From NCBI RefSeq assembly GCF_011305995.1, contig NZ_CP049910.1, forward strand, positions 4,960,001 through 5,024,000: a stretch of DNA of 64,000 nt, written 5' to 3'. Source of the stretch: Diaphorobacter sp. HDW4A (GTDB taxonomy: Bacteria; Pseudomonadota; Gammaproteobacteria; Burkholderiales; Burkholderiaceae_C). The notes under the pieces were generated by a model. It worked only from the letters and a program-made list of their open reading frames with translations, had not been told where the DNA came from and did not search any database. Within the stretch, counting starts at the first letter, position 1, and each line of letters starts with the position of its first letter. The translations under genes were made by a program, and so were the position numbers. This document shows, one piece after another, positions 35,887 to 45,221 of the stretch.

Positions 35887-36369
35887 TTAATGAACCCGCA
35901 ACACCTCAAACTGCTGTCGGATTGGAGCAGCCTGTATCGATATCTCATCACCCTCGCACTTGCCCAGCATCGCCCTGCCCAAGGGAGCTTCGCTGCTGAT
36001 GACCTGAACGAGTTCAGCGCCGCTGACCAACTTCATGCTGCCCCCAGCCGGACCGAGAAAGAGCTTTTGCGGCTTGTCGTCGGAATCCACCAGACAGACC
36101 AACGCGCCGAGCCGTATACCTTCGCTGGCGTTGTAGGGGCGCGGGCGGAACTGCTGCCAATGGGAAATCGCTTGACGGATGGCTTCGGCGCGACGAGCTT
36201 GACCAGTGGCCAAGTAAGCGGCTTCGAGACCCAATGTGTCGTATTTGTTTTCGGCGATGTTTTCTTCGTGAGTTGCCGCCTCGTGGGCCGCCCGTGCTGC
36301 CTGCTCGGCTTGCAGCAGGTCCTCGGTGAGCCGTTCCAGCACCTGCTGCTGCAGCAACAATTTATCCAT
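35887..36369 (-). CDS. GreA/GreB-family transcription elongation factor-like protein
   Basis: A 160-residue protein with an N-terminal coiled coil (about 1-75: LLQQQVLERLTEDLLQAEQAARAAHEAATHEEN) and a C-terminal FKBP-like GreA domain: GIRLGALVCLVDSD, SMKLVSGAELVQVISSEAPLGRAMLGKCEGDEISI. GreA/GreB proteins enter the RNA polymerase secondary channel to stimulate cleavage of backtracked RNA, but short divergent members such as this may act otherwise. The coiled-coil tip acids characteristic of cleavage factors (paired D/E) are not obvious. A G10 tract is located 28 bases upstream of the start. Confidence 0.85.
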   Translation of the reverse strand: MDKLLLQQQVLERLTEDLLQAEQAARAAHEAATHEENIAENKYDTLGLEAAYLATGQARRAEAIRQAISHWQQFRPRPYNASEGIRLGALVCLVDSDDKPQKLFLGPAGGSMKLVSGAELVQVISSEAPLGRAMLGKCEGDEISIQAAPIRQQFEVLRVH

Positions 36370-36396
36370 AATGAAAGGTAGGCATCTCGAACAAGT

Positions 36397-36406
36397 GGGG
36401 GGGGGG
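36397..36406. other. Homopolymer G10 tract upstream of the Gre-like gene
   Basis: Ten consecutive G residues lie 28 bases before the ATG at 36369 (as C10 on the minus strand), between the probable promoter and the start. Tracts of this length are prone to slippage and can alter expression. Confidence 0.6.
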
Positions 36407-36619
36407 TTAGGTCTTTATTATGAAGGGCTTCACCCGCTTTCGACGCTTCTGTTGGCTGCAGGTTAGCTTCAACTACGGGTCGCAAGCGGAGATTCGCGCA
36501 CAGTAGCTCATGATGTGCAATCCCGCCACTACGGAAGAGTCTGGCTCACCGTTCTGCACAAGTTTGCCTGTCCCGCGTTGGACGTGATTCTGGAAGCTTT
36601 GGATGTGCCCAAAGCGTCC

Positions 36620-38155
36620 TCAATCGATCCTGACCACAGACGTGATCGTTCCCCCACCCACCGCATGCTTCAAGCCAACGATCTCCACGGTGCTTCCATA
36701 TTTGCGCAGGCGTTCTTCGATTTTCTCCAGCGCAGCCAACGCCGTCATGTCCCAGAAGTGGGCTGAGTGCAGATCGATCACCACATCACGCCCCGCCACT
36801 ACCCGCATATCAAAACTCTCGATGAACTTGTCGGCAGACGCGAAGAAGACTTGCCCGCGTACCTGATAGGTCACAGCGGAATCGCTTTCCATCATGGTCA
36901 CCGACAGCAGCCGCGACACTTTGAACGCGAAGAACACGCCGCTCAGCAGCACGCCCACGCCGACACCGGCGGCGAGGTTGTCCGTGGCGACGGTGACCGC
37001 CACCGTTGCCAGCATCACGGTGCTGGAGAGCTTGGGGTGTTTGGCCAGCGTGCGCAGCGAGCCCCAGTCGAAGGTGGAGGCCGAGACCATCACCATGATG
37101 GCGACGAGCGCTGCGACGGGGACTTGCGATACCCACGGTTTGAGCAGCACCATCAGGATCAGCAGGAAGGCTCCGGCGAACAGGGTGGACAGGCGGCCGC
37201 GGCCGCCGTAGCGCACATTGCTGACGCTCTGGCCGATCATGCCGCAGCCTGCTATTCCACCAAACAGGCTGGCGGCGATGTTGGCCGCGCCGAGGCCGCT
37301 GCATTCGCGGTTCTTGGCGCTGGGGGTGTCGGTGAGTTCATCGACCACGCTGGCGGTCATCATCGATTCAAGCAGGCCGACCATGGCGATGGCGAGCGCG
37401 GGCAGCGCGATGAGCTGCAGCGTCTCCAGATTGAAAGGCACGTCCGGCAGCCCGAACTGCGGCAGCCCCTGGGGCAACGCACCCAGATCGGCCACGGTCT
37501 TGAGCGGCAGGTGCAGCCACTGCGCGAGAAGCGTGAGCACGACGATGCACACCAGCGGCGACGGGACGACAGTGGTGATGCGCGGCAGACCGTAGATGAT
37601 GAGCAGCCCAACGGCGCACATGATCCAGGTAGCGCCGTTCGCACCGAACAGATGCGGCATCTGCGCCGAGAAGATCAGGATGGCGAGCGCGTTGACAAAA
37701 CCGGTGCGCACGGAGCCTGAGACAAAGCGCATCAGCACACCAAGCTTCAGCCAACCAAACAGCAGCTGCATGACGCCCGCGAGAATGCCCGCAGCGAACA
37801 GGTATTGCACGCCATGCACATGCACCAGCGGCGCGGCCACGAGCGCGACCGAGCCCGCTGCGGCCGAGACCATTGCAGGTCGTCCGCCGACAAACGCGAT
37901 CACCAGGCTGATGACGAACGAGGCGAACAACCCGACCGCCGGATCGACCCCGGCGACGAACGAGAACGCGATGACTTCGGGAATCAGCGCGAACGTGGCG
38001 ACCGCACCGGCCATGAGTTCGCGCGGGATGCTCGGCGCCCATTCGGCGCGCGAGAAGAATGATGATGAGGATGAGGAGATGTGCTTCGGGGACGACATGC
38101 AAGCCAACGGATGCCCCGCGCCCTGCGCTGCAACGCGGGGCGGTGAGGGCATCAA
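36620..38155 (-). CDS. SulP family inorganic anion transporter with STAS domain
   Basis: A 511-residue SulP transporter (sulfate, bicarbonate or similar anion). About ten to twelve hydrophobic segments run from about 50 to 400, beginning PRELMAGAVATFALIPEVIAFSFVAGVDPAVGLFASFVISL and including VALVAAPLVHVHGVQYLFAAGIL. The C-terminal STAS domain (about 405-505) has VVIDLHSAHFWDMTALAALEKIEERLRKYG. Substrate specificity is not readable. A Met at 38098 (MSSPKHISS) is an alternative start; neither has a strong ribosome binding site. No clear partner gene is next to it. Confidence 0.88.
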   Translation of the reverse strand: MMPSPPRVAAQGAGHPLACMSSPKHISSSSSSFFSRAEWAPSIPRELMAGAVATFALIPEVIAFSFVAGVDPAVGLFASFVISLVIAFVGGRPAMVSAAAGSVALVAAPLVHVHGVQYLFAAGILAGVMQLLFGWLKLGVLMRFVSGSVRTGFVNALAILIFSAQMPHLFGANGATWIMCAVGLLIIYGLPRITTVVPSPLVCIVVLTLLAQWLHLPLKTVADLGALPQGLPQFGLPDVPFNLETLQLIALPALAIAMVGLLESMMTASVVDELTDTPSAKNRECSGLGAANIAASLFGGIAGCGMIGQSVSNVRYGGRGRLSTLFAGAFLLILMVLLKPWVSQVPVAALVAIMVMVSASTFDWGSLRTLAKHPKLSSTVMLATVAVTVATDNLAAGVGVGVLLSGVFFAFKVSRLLSVTMMESDSAVTYQVRGQVFFASADKFIESFDMRVVAGRDVVIDLHSAHFWDMTALAALEKIEERLRKYGSTVEIVGLKHAVGGGTITSVVRID

Positions 38156-38240
38156 CCGTGAAAATCAGAAATGAGGATGAGGTGAGCCGGGATTCTGGCG
38201 AGGCGCTCTGGCTCGTCAAAAGCAAACCACTAGAGCGCGC

Positions 38241-39071
38241 TTACGTCGCCCAGATGCGCGGCCGCGTGCCGGGTAACTGCCACCAGAGCATACGCCATTC
38301 GGCCCACACGCGCTGCCACAGCAGCATCAGCGGCTCCACCACGGGCGAGAGGCCGCGTAGCACGATCATGTGCGCATTGGGCGCCGTCACCCCGGCGATC
38401 ACGCCCTCCGGCAGATCGACCAGCATCGCGTGCGTGACTTCAAGCAACTGTTCGCGCAGCGCGCGCGGCAAGGCGGTGCCGCCGGCGAGGATGAGGCTGC
38501 CCATGCAGCGTGCGCCCGCAAGGCCAAGCGGGCCGTTCATCAGGCGGTCGTCCTGCGCGTCGATCACGCCGCGTTCGAGAAAACGGCCGGGCCAGTCGAT
38601 GTGCTGAACGAAACGGCCCTGCTCATAAGGCGCGTCGGCATGCGGCAGACCAAACGCGGTGATGTCCCAGGCGATGAGCTGCGAATCCGGCGCGAGGTCC
38701 AATTGCAGCTCGTTCACCGCGTCGCAATCGTTGTAGGCGATGGTTTCGAGCGGCAGCCATTCGAGGCGCGCGCCGGACGCCAGCGTGATCCGGGTGCGCT
38801 GCATGCCCTGCTGTCCGTTGCTGCGATAAAAGCGCGTGGCGCCAGGGGTGGTGATGAGGCCATGCGCGCCTTCCTGCGCGCGCACCGTCACATCAAGCAG
38901 GTCGCCGCCGACGATGCCGCCCGGTGGATGGACGAGCACGTTGTGGCAGATGCCCGGGCCCTCCGGATGCAGGCTGCGCAGCACACGCAGCGGGCCGTCG
39001 TGGCTGAAGTGCAGCCGCGTGGCGTCATTGCGCTGCGAATAATCAAGATCGAGACGGGCGTGCCAAACCAT
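38241..39071 (-). CDS. ureD: Urease accessory protein UreD
   Basis: A 276-residue UreD (UreH), the first factor of the UreDFG complex that delivers nickel to apo-urease. Family motifs are FSHDGPLRVLRSLHPEGPGICHNVLVHPPGGIVGGDLLDVTV (about 22-63), TTPGATRFYRSNG and WLPLETIAYNDC. The start at 39071 gives MVWHARLDLDYSQRNDATRL. It lies 218 bases downstream of urtE, beyond a repeated GC-rich element, and on the opposite strand to ureABC, so its transcription is probably from the urt promoter. Confidence 0.95.
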   Translation of the reverse strand: MVWHARLDLDYSQRNDATRLHFSHDGPLRVLRSLHPEGPGICHNVLVHPPGGIVGGDLLDVTVRAQEGAHGLITTPGATRFYRSNGQQGMQRTRITLASGARLEWLPLETIAYNDCDAVNELQLDLAPDSQLIAWDITAFGLPHADAPYEQGRFVQHIDWPGRFLERGVIDAQDDRLMNGPLGLAGARCMGSLILAGGTALPRALREQLLEVTHAMLVDLPEGVIAGVTAPNAHMIVLRGLSPVVEPLMLLWQRVWAEWRMLWWQLPGTRPRIWAT

Positions 39072-39161
39072 GGGCGCTGATTAAAACATTGAAATGGAGA
39101 AACGGAGAAAAGGAGAAATCGAAAAAGCGACGAAGCAACTCCGTTACCCACAACGCCTGAA

Positions 39162-39284
39162 ACCGGCGCGCGCCAGGCGAGAGCAGCCGCGCAAGGGCCG
39201 CCCCGCCGCGCTGGCTGCGTCCCCCTGCCCGAAACGCAACGCGTTTCGAGAGCGAGGGGAAGGCGCCAAGCGCCTCAGGGGAGT
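39162..39284. repeat. Interspersed GC-rich repeat, copy 1
   Basis: GGCGCGCGCCAGGCGAG, GCAAGGGCCGCCCCGC, CTGCGTCCCCCTGCC, a perfect hairpin GAAACGC-aac-GCGTTTC (39231-39247), and GGGGAAGGCGCCAAGCG then CTCAGGGG. All blocks recur in the same order at 43742-43866. It sits between urtE and ureD. Confidence 0.8.
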
Positions 39285-39289
39285 GTTCC

Positions 39290-39982
39290 TCATATAGCAA
39301 CTAGCTGGCGCACGCCTTTGGATTGCATCTCGTGGCCGGGGCCGCTGGCAATGACTTCTCCGCGTTCCATGACGACGTAGTGATCGGCCAGCTCTTCTGC
39401 AAAATCGTAGTACTGCTCGCACAGCAGGATCGCCATGTCGCCGCGATTGGCGAGCATGCGGATCACGCGGCCGATGTCCTTGATGATGCTGGGCTGGATG
39501 CCTTCGGTCGGCTCGTCGAGGATCAAAATTTGCGGCTTCGGCGCGAGTGCGCGCGCGATGGCGAGCTGCTGCTGCTGACCGCCCGAGAGATCGCCGCCGC
39601 GCCGGTGCAGCATGGTCTTGAGCACGGGGAACAGCTCGAACAGCTCGGTCGGAACCTGCGCGCCGCCGCTCTTGTAGGCCAGCCCCATGCGCAGGTTGTC
39701 TTCGACTGATAGGCGCGAAAAAATTTCGCGACCCTGGGGCACATAACCCATGCCGCTGCGCGCGCGGTCATACGGCGCGCGGCGCGAGATGTCCACGCCC
39801 TGCCATTCGATCTTGCCGCTCTTGATGGGAACGAGCCCCATCAGGCTCTTGAGCAGCGTGGTCTTGCCCACGCCGTTGCGGCCGAGCAGCACAGTGACCT
39901 TGCCTTTTTCGGCCTTGAGGTTCACGTCGCGCAAGATATGCGAGCCGCCGTAGTACTGATGCAGGTTTTCGATCTTGAGCAT
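39290..39982 (-). CDS. urtE: Urea ABC transporter ATP-binding protein UrtE
   Basis: A 230-residue ABC ATPase. Walker A is GRNGVGKTTLL (about 34-44), the signature is DLSGGQQQQLAIARAL (about 132-147), and Walker B is ILILDEPTEGIQPSII (about 155-170). It works with UrtD to power high-affinity urea import. Six bases separate it from urtD. The terminal genes of the operon (urtE and ureD) are on the same strand, separated by the repeat. Confidence 0.95.
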   Translation of the reverse strand: MLKIENLHQYYGGSHILRDVNLKAEKGKVTVLLGRNGVGKTTLLKSLMGLVPIKSGKIEWQGVDISRRAPYDRARSGMGYVPQGREIFSRLSVEDNLRMGLAYKSGGAQVPTELFELFPVLKTMLHRRGGDLSGGQQQQLAIARALAPKPQILILDEPTEGIQPSIIKDIGRVIRMLANRGDMAILLCEQYYDFAEELADHYVVMERGEVIASGPGHEMQSKGVRQLVAI

Positions 39983-39988
39983 GGTGTG

Positions 39989-40867
39989 TCAGCGTCCCAG
40001 ATAGACTTCAATCACGCGTTCGTCGGCCTGCACTTCGGCGAGCGTTCCTTCGGCGAGCACCGCGCCATCACACAGCACCGTGACCTTCTCGGAGATGGTG
40101 TCGATGAACGACATGTCGTGCTCCACCACCATCAGCGAGTGCTTGCCCTTGAGGCTCAAAAACAGCTCGGCAGTGCGCACGGTTTCCTCGTCGGTCATGC
40201 CGGCCACGGGCTCGTCGAGCAGCAGCAGCTTGGGCTCCTGCACCAGCAGCATGCCGATCTCCAGCCACTGCTTCTGCCCGTGGCTCAGCAGCCCGGCCTG
40301 ACGCGTCACGCTGCCCGCCAGATGGATGGTGTGCAGCACCTCGGCGATGCGGTCCTTCTGCGCGCCGGTGAGTCGGAAGTTCATCGACTGCGCGACGCCC
40401 TTGTGCGTCTTGAGCGCAAGTTCAAGGTTCTCGAACACCGAGAGCTGCTCGAACACCGTGGGCTTCTGGAACTTGCGGCCTATGCCGAGCGCCGCGATCT
40501 GCGGCTCGTTGTAGCGCAGCAGATCGATGGTGGAGCCGAAGTACACCGTGCCTCGGTCGGGCCGGGTCTTGCCGGTGATGATGTCCATCATCGTGGTCTT
40601 GCCCGCACCGTTGGGACCGATGATGCAGCGCAGCTCGCCGGGCGCGATATCGAGGTTCAGACCGTTGATGGCCTTGAAGCCGTCGAAGCTCACATGCACA
40701 TCTTCAAGATAGAGAATGCGCCCGTGCGTCACGTCGACCTCGCCCGCAATCACCGGCCGCGCCATGCTGGCCGTGCGCCCGCCCGATTCGGTCGCGCCCA
40801 CCGTGGCCTGCAGATGGTGCAGGTGGACCATGCGCTCGGTACCGGCTTCCATGAGATCGGGCGTCAT
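39989..40867 (-). CDS. urtD: Urea ABC transporter ATP-binding protein UrtD
   Basis: A 292-residue ABC ATPase of the LivG-type. An N-terminal extension of about 45 residues precedes the core. Walker A GPNGAGKTTMMDIITG (about 87-102), signature LLSHGQKQWLEIGMLLV and Walker B LLLLDEPVAGMTDEE are present. The start overlaps the urtC stop by four bases (ATGA). It is one of the two ATPases of the urea uptake system. Confidence 0.95.
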   Translation of the reverse strand: MTPDLMEAGTERMVHLHHLQATVGATESGGRTASMARPVIAGEVDVTHGRILYLEDVHVSFDGFKAINGLNLDIAPGELRCIIGPNGAGKTTMMDIITGKTRPDRGTVYFGSTIDLLRYNEPQIAALGIGRKFQKPTVFEQLSVFENLELALKTHKGVAQSMNFRLTGAQKDRIAEVLHTIHLAGSVTRQAGLLSHGQKQWLEIGMLLVQEPKLLLLDEPVAGMTDEETVRTAELFLSLKGKHSLMVVEHDMSFIDTISEKVTVLCDGAVLAEGTLAEVQADERVIEVYLGR

Positions 40868-42054
40868 GCGCGTGCTCCCTTTGTGATGGTGGATGTCTGC
40901 GGTGTGCTGCGCGCGGCCTTGTCAGAAGGCGCGACGCGGGTCGCTGCGCGCGCCGCGCGGTGCTCGCGCCACTGGCGCGCCAAGCCCACGATGCCGCCGG
41001 GCATGAACAGCGTGACGGCGATGAACAGCAGACCCAGCACGTAGAGCCAGTACTCGGGTGCGGCCATGGTCAGCCAGCTCTTGCCGCCGTTGACGGCGAA
41101 GGCGCCGATGATCGGTCCGACGAGCGTCGCGCGCCCGCCCACCGCCGTCCACACCGCCATTTCGATGGAGTTGCCGACGCTCATCTCGCTCGGGTTGATG
41201 ATGCCGACCTGCGGCACATAGAGCGCGCCCGCAAGGCCGCACATCATCGCCGAGATCACCCAGATCGTGAGCTTGTACTGCAGCGGGTTGTAGCCGCAGA
41301 ACATGGTGCGCGTCTCCGCGTCGCGCACGGCCTGCAGCACGCGGCCGAACTTGCTCTGCACCAGCCAGCGCGCGAGCAGATAGCAGCCGAGCAGCGCGAT
41401 GCCCGAGAGCGAGAACAGCAGCACATGCATCTGCGGCGTGTTCAGCGAGAAGCCCAGAATCGTCTTGAATCCGGTGAAGCCATTGTTGCCGCCAAAGCCC
41501 GTTTCGTTGCGGAAGAACAGCAGCATGGCCGCGTAGGTGAGCGCCTGCGTGATGATCGAAAAATACACGCCCTTGATCCGCGAGCGGAACGCAAAATAGC
41601 CGAACAGCCCCGCGAGCAGCCCCGGCACGAGCAGCACCAGCAACACGGTGGCGATGAAGCTGCCCGACAGCGACCAGGCCCATGGCAGTTCCTTCCAGTC
41701 GAGGAACACCATGAAGGGCGGCAGCGCATCCGGCCCCGAGGCCTCGCGCATCAGATACATGCCCATCACATAACCGCCGAGCGCGAAGAACAGCCCGTGG
41801 CCCAGACTCAGGATGCCGGTGTAGCCCCAGATCAGGTCGATGGCGAGCGCGCAGATCGCATAGCACATGAACTTGCCGAGCAGGCCGATCATGTAGTCCG
41901 AGAGATGCAGCGCATGGCCCTCGGGCACCATGAGATTGAGCGCGGGCGCAACGGCGGTGACGATGATGAAGGCGATGAGAAAAAGGCTCCAACCGCGCCC
42001 GCTGAGAAGCGATGCGGGCTTGGGCAATTCAAGGACAGGGTGATGGGTGGTCAT
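40864..42054 (-). CDS. urtC: Urea ABC transporter permease UrtC
   Basis: A 396-residue LivM-type permease with about ten membrane segments (for example SLFLIAFIIVTAVAPALNLMV and IATVLLVLLVPGLLAGLFGYFAF). The conserved LVQSKFGRVLQAVRDAETRTMFCGYNP loop is the contact with the ATPases. The frame opens at 42072 but the ATG at 42054, four bases beyond the urtB stop and with GGAGG nine bases upstream, is the better start. The C-terminus is Arg-rich and hydrophilic. Confidence 0.93.
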   Translation of the reverse strand: MTTHHPVLELPKPASLLSGRGWSLFLIAFIIVTAVAPALNLMVPEGHALHLSDYMIGLLGKFMCYAICALAIDLIWGYTGILSLGHGLFFALGGYVMGMYLMREASGPDALPPFMVFLDWKELPWAWSLSGSFIATVLLVLLVPGLLAGLFGYFAFRSRIKGVYFSIITQALTYAAMLLFFRNETGFGGNNGFTGFKTILGFSLNTPQMHVLLFSLSGIALLGCYLLARWLVQSKFGRVLQAVRDAETRTMFCGYNPLQYKLTIWVISAMMCGLAGALYVPQVGIINPSEMSVGNSIEMAVWTAVGGRATLVGPIIGAFAVNGGKSWLTMAAPEYWLYVLGLLFIAVTLFMPGGIVGLARQWREHRAARAATRVAPSDKAARSTPQTSTITKGARA

Positions 42055-42058
42055 GTCG

Positions 42059-43663
42059 TCAGGCCTCCGCACTGCGGCCCTTCAAGGCGAAGATGCCTTG
42101 CGGACGCTTTTGAATGAAGATCACGATGAAGAGCAACACGGCGATCTTGGCGAGCACCGCGCCGGTCCAACCTTCGAGCAACTTGGACAGCACACCGAGG
42201 CCGAGCGCGGCATACACGGTTCCGGCCAACTGGCCAACGCCGCCGAGCACCACGACGAGGAACGAATCGACGATGTAGTTCTGCCCCAGGTCCGGCCCCA
42301 CATTGCCGATCTGGCTGAGCGCGCAACCCGCGAGCCCCGCGATGCCCGAGCCGAGCGCGAAGGCATAGGTGTCGGTGCGCGCGGTGTTCACGCCCACGCA
42401 CGACGCCATCGCCCGGTTCTGCGTGACGCCGCGCACGAACAGCCCGAGGCGAGTGCGCGCAATCATGAAGGTCACCCCACCAAGCACGAGAAACGCGAAG
42501 ATCACGATGCAGATGCGGTTCCACGGCAGCGTGAGATTGGGCAACAGCGCGAGGCCGCCGCTCATCCACGAGGGGTTTTCCACACCCACATTCTGCGCAC
42601 CGAACAGGCTGCGCACGGTCTGCTGCAGCACGAGGCTGATGCCGAAGGTGGCAAGCAAAGTTTCGAGCGGACGGCCGTAGAGAAAGCGAATCACGCCGCG
42701 CTCGAGAATTGCGCCGACCAGCGCCGACACGAGAAAGGACACCGGAATCGCGAGCACCAGATACCAGCCGAAGGCCGACTCGGGCATGTAGCGCTGAAAC
42801 AGCACCTGCACCATGTAGGTCGCATACGCGCCGATCATGATCAGCTCGCCGTGCGCCATGTTGATCACGCCCATCAACCCATACGTGATGGCAAGCCCGA
42901 GCGCCGCCAGCAGCAGCACGGAGCCGAGGCTGATGCCGCTGAAGATTTCGCCCAGGCGCTCGCCCCAGGTCAGGCTGTCGGCAATCTCGGCCACGGCGCG
43001 CTGCAGCGCCTTCATGACGGCAGGATCCTGCTCGTCGGCCATGCGCTGGTTCAGCAGCAACTGCGTCTCGGGCGTCTTTTCCTGCGCGAGCGCGCCGATG
43101 GCGTGCAGGCGCTGCTGCGGGTCTTCGCTCGCGAGCTGGCTCGCAGCCTTGGCGCGTTCGAGCAGGGACTTGACCTGCGTGTCGGTCTCCTTGGCGAGCA
43201 CCTTGTCGATCATCTCGACCCGCGACGCATCGGGCTCGGCCGCGATCTTGGCGGCTGCGCTGCGGCGCTCCGACACATCGCTGCTGTTCAATGCCAGAGC
43301 CGCCTGCGCCATGTCAATCACGCCGCGCAGGTAGTTGTTGTTGACCACGTCTTCCGGATCAGCGGGCAGCGTGGCAACCTTGCCGGTCGCGGGGTCGATG
43401 GCCTTGTCGTTCTGCACGATAAAGGCCTTGCCGTTGGCGGTCTTCACCTCGTCATTGGCAAGCGCAGCGAGGAACGCGGCGACCTGCGCATCGGTCGTCT
43501 GCACGGCCTCGTTGATGGCGGCCACGCGCTGCTCTGTGTCGTCGGCCGCGGCCATCCGGAAGGCCTGCTCGGCGGTGAGGGCATGGGCCATGCTGCACAG
43601 GCCCAACGAAAGCGCCAGCGCTGAAAAAACTGAGGGGATACGGAGCATGAATCTCATGGTCAT
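42059..43663 (-). CDS. urtB: Urea ABC transporter permease UrtB
   Basis: A 534-residue LivH-type permease with the family's N-terminal periplasmic extension (about 25-225) after a signal-like segment (FSALALSLGLCSMAHA). Membrane segments run from about 230, with YGLMGVINMAHGELIMIGAYATY and the ATPase loop ERGVIRFLYGRPLETLLATFGISLVLQQ. This extension with Ala/Asp repeats is typical of UrtB but not of LivH. The Met at 43663 is used; a second Met two codons in is possible. Confidence 0.93.
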   Translation of the reverse strand: MTMRFMLRIPSVFSALALSLGLCSMAHALTAEQAFRMAAADDTEQRVAAINEAVQTTDAQVAAFLAALANDEVKTANGKAFIVQNDKAIDPATGKVATLPADPEDVVNNNYLRGVIDMAQAALALNSSDVSERRSAAAKIAAEPDASRVEMIDKVLAKETDTQVKSLLERAKAASQLASEDPQQRLHAIGALAQEKTPETQLLLNQRMADEQDPAVMKALQRAVAEIADSLTWGERLGEIFSGISLGSVLLLAALGLAITYGLMGVINMAHGELIMIGAYATYMVQVLFQRYMPESAFGWYLVLAIPVSFLVSALVGAILERGVIRFLYGRPLETLLATFGISLVLQQTVRSLFGAQNVGVENPSWMSGGLALLPNLTLPWNRICIVIFAFLVLGGVTFMIARTRLGLFVRGVTQNRAMASCVGVNTARTDTYAFALGSGIAGLAGCALSQIGNVGPDLGQNYIVDSFLVVVLGGVGQLAGTVYAALGLGVLSKLLEGWTGAVLAKIAVLLFIVIFIQKRPQGIFALKGRSAEA

Positions 43664-43741
43664 TTTTCTCGCGTGTGCAAAGGACGCCGCCGCCGGGGAA
43701 ATCGGTTGTCCACGGCGTTAGCGCCGCCTTCAACCTACGAA

Positions 43742-43866
43742 ACTGGCGCGCGCCAGGCGAGGGCAGGCTTGCTAAGGGCCGCCCCGCAGCGAGGACTGCG
43801 TCCCCCTGCCAGAAACGCAACGCGTTTCAAGAGCGGGGGGAAGGCGCGAAGCGACTCAGGGGGTGT
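43742..43866. repeat. Interspersed GC-rich repeat, copy 2
   Basis: The same blocks as copy 1 (39162-39284) in the same order, including the hairpin GAAACGC-aac-GCGTTTC (43812-43828). It sits between urtA and urtB, so an RNA hairpin would separate the abundant receptor message from the permease message. Confidence 0.8.
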
Positions 43867-43872
43867 ACCCGC

Positions 43873-45147
43873 TCAAAGAGCGGATTTCCCGTCCGGCTCG
43901 TCCTTTTTCTTGTCATTGCCTTCGATGAACGGACTCCATGGCTGGGCCTTCACCGGACCCTTGGTCTTCCACACCACGTTGAACTGACCGTCGGCCTTGA
44001 TCTCGCCGACCATCACCGGCTTGTGCAGGTGGTGGTTCTTCTCGTCCATCTTCACGGTGAAGCCATCAGGCGCGGTAAAGGTCTGGCCCGCCATCGCGGC
44101 AATGACCTTGTCCACGTCGGTGGACTTGGCCTTTTCCACCGCCTGCTTCCACATGTGGATGCCCACCCAGGTGGCTTCCATCGGGTCGTTGGTGAGCGGC
44201 TTGTCCTTGTGGCCGGGAATGGCCTTGGCCTTCGCGTATTCGCTCCACTGCTTGATGAAGGCGGTGTTCGTGGGGTTCTTCACGCTCTGAAAATAATTCC
44301 ATGCGGCCAGGTGGCCCACGAGCGGCTTGGTGTCCACGCCGCGCAGTTCCTCTTCACCCACGCTGAAGGCGACGACCGGCACGTCCTTGGCTTTCAGGCC
44401 CGCGTTGCCGAGTTCCTTATAGAAGGGCACGTTGGAGTCGCCGTTGATCGTCGAGATCACCGCCGTCTTACCGCCCGTCGAGAACTTCTTCACGTCAGCA
44501 ACGATGGTCTGGTAATCGCTGTGGCCGAACGGGGTGTAGGTTTCCATGATGTCGGATTCCTTCACGCCCTTGGACTTGAGGAAGGCGCGCAGGATCTTGT
44601 TCGTGGTGCGCGGGTACACGTAGTCCGTGCCCAGCAGCACGAAGCGCTTGGCGCCGCCGCCCTCCTTGCTCATCAGGTATTCGACCGCAGGGATCGCCTG
44701 CTGGTTAGGCGCTGCACCGGTATAGAAAACGTTCTTGGAAAGCTCTTCGCCCTCGTACTGCACGGGGTAGAACAGCAGGCCGTTGTTCTGCTCGAACACC
44801 GGTAGCACCGACTTGCGCGACACGCTCGTCCAGCAGCCGAACACCACGGCCACCTTGTCCTGGGTGATCAGCTGCTTGGCCTTCTCGGCGAACAGCGGCC
44901 AGTTGGAGGCCGGGTCGACGATCACCGGCTCCAGCTTCTTGCCGAGCACGCCGCCCTTGGCGTTGATGTCGTCGATGGCCATCAGCACCGTGTCCTTGAG
45001 CACGGTTTCCGAAATCGCCATCGTGCCCGAGAGGCTGTGCAGCACGCCCACCTTGATGGTGTCCTGCGCATGCACGTTAGCAGTGAGACCAAGACCCAGA
45101 GCCAGCGAAGCAGCCAGCGTAGTAAGTGTTCCGCGACGGTTCATCAT
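43873..45147 (-). CDS. urtA: Urea ABC transporter substrate-binding protein UrtA
   Basis: A 424-residue periplasmic urea receptor. A signal peptide (MMNRRGTLTTLAASLALGLGLTANVHA) is cleaved near 27. Family motifs are DTIKVGVLHSLSGTMAISE, IVDPASNWPLFAEKAKQL, VFGCWTSVSRKSVLPVFE and FYPVQYEGEE, with THE later WNYFQSV and NDPMEATWVGIHMWKQA. ATG at 45147 (the second ATG at 45144 is adjacent) has CTGGAG upstream; the frame is open upstream but not used. It is preceded by a perfect sigma-54 element (45205-45221). Confidence 0.96.
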   Translation of the reverse strand: MMNRRGTLTTLAASLALGLGLTANVHAQDTIKVGVLHSLSGTMAISETVLKDTVLMAIDDINAKGGVLGKKLEPVIVDPASNWPLFAEKAKQLITQDKVAVVFGCWTSVSRKSVLPVFEQNNGLLFYPVQYEGEELSKNVFYTGAAPNQQAIPAVEYLMSKEGGGAKRFVLLGTDYVYPRTTNKILRAFLKSKGVKESDIMETYTPFGHSDYQTIVADVKKFSTGGKTAVISTINGDSNVPFYKELGNAGLKAKDVPVVAFSVGEEELRGVDTKPLVGHLAAWNYFQSVKNPTNTAFIKQWSEYAKAKAIPGHKDKPLTNDPMEATWVGIHMWKQAVEKAKSTDVDKVIAAMAGQTFTAPDGFTVKMDEKNHHLHKPVMVGEIKADGQFNVVWKTKGPVKAQPWSPFIEGNDKKKDEPDGKSAL

Positions 45148-45204
45148 TGCACCACTCCAGTAAGAGGAAGAATTGACCGGTCCAAAGCGACCGTGCACCA
45201 TCAG

Positions 45205-45221
45205 TGCAATTGCTGTGCCAA
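45205..45221 (-). promoter_or_regulatory. Sigma-54 promoter for urtA
   Basis: On the minus strand TTGGCACAGCAATTGCA matches the -24/-12 consensus (TGGCAC-n5-TTGCA) with GG and GC ten bases apart. It lies 58 bases upstream of the urtA start, giving a normal leader. Confidence 0.85.
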
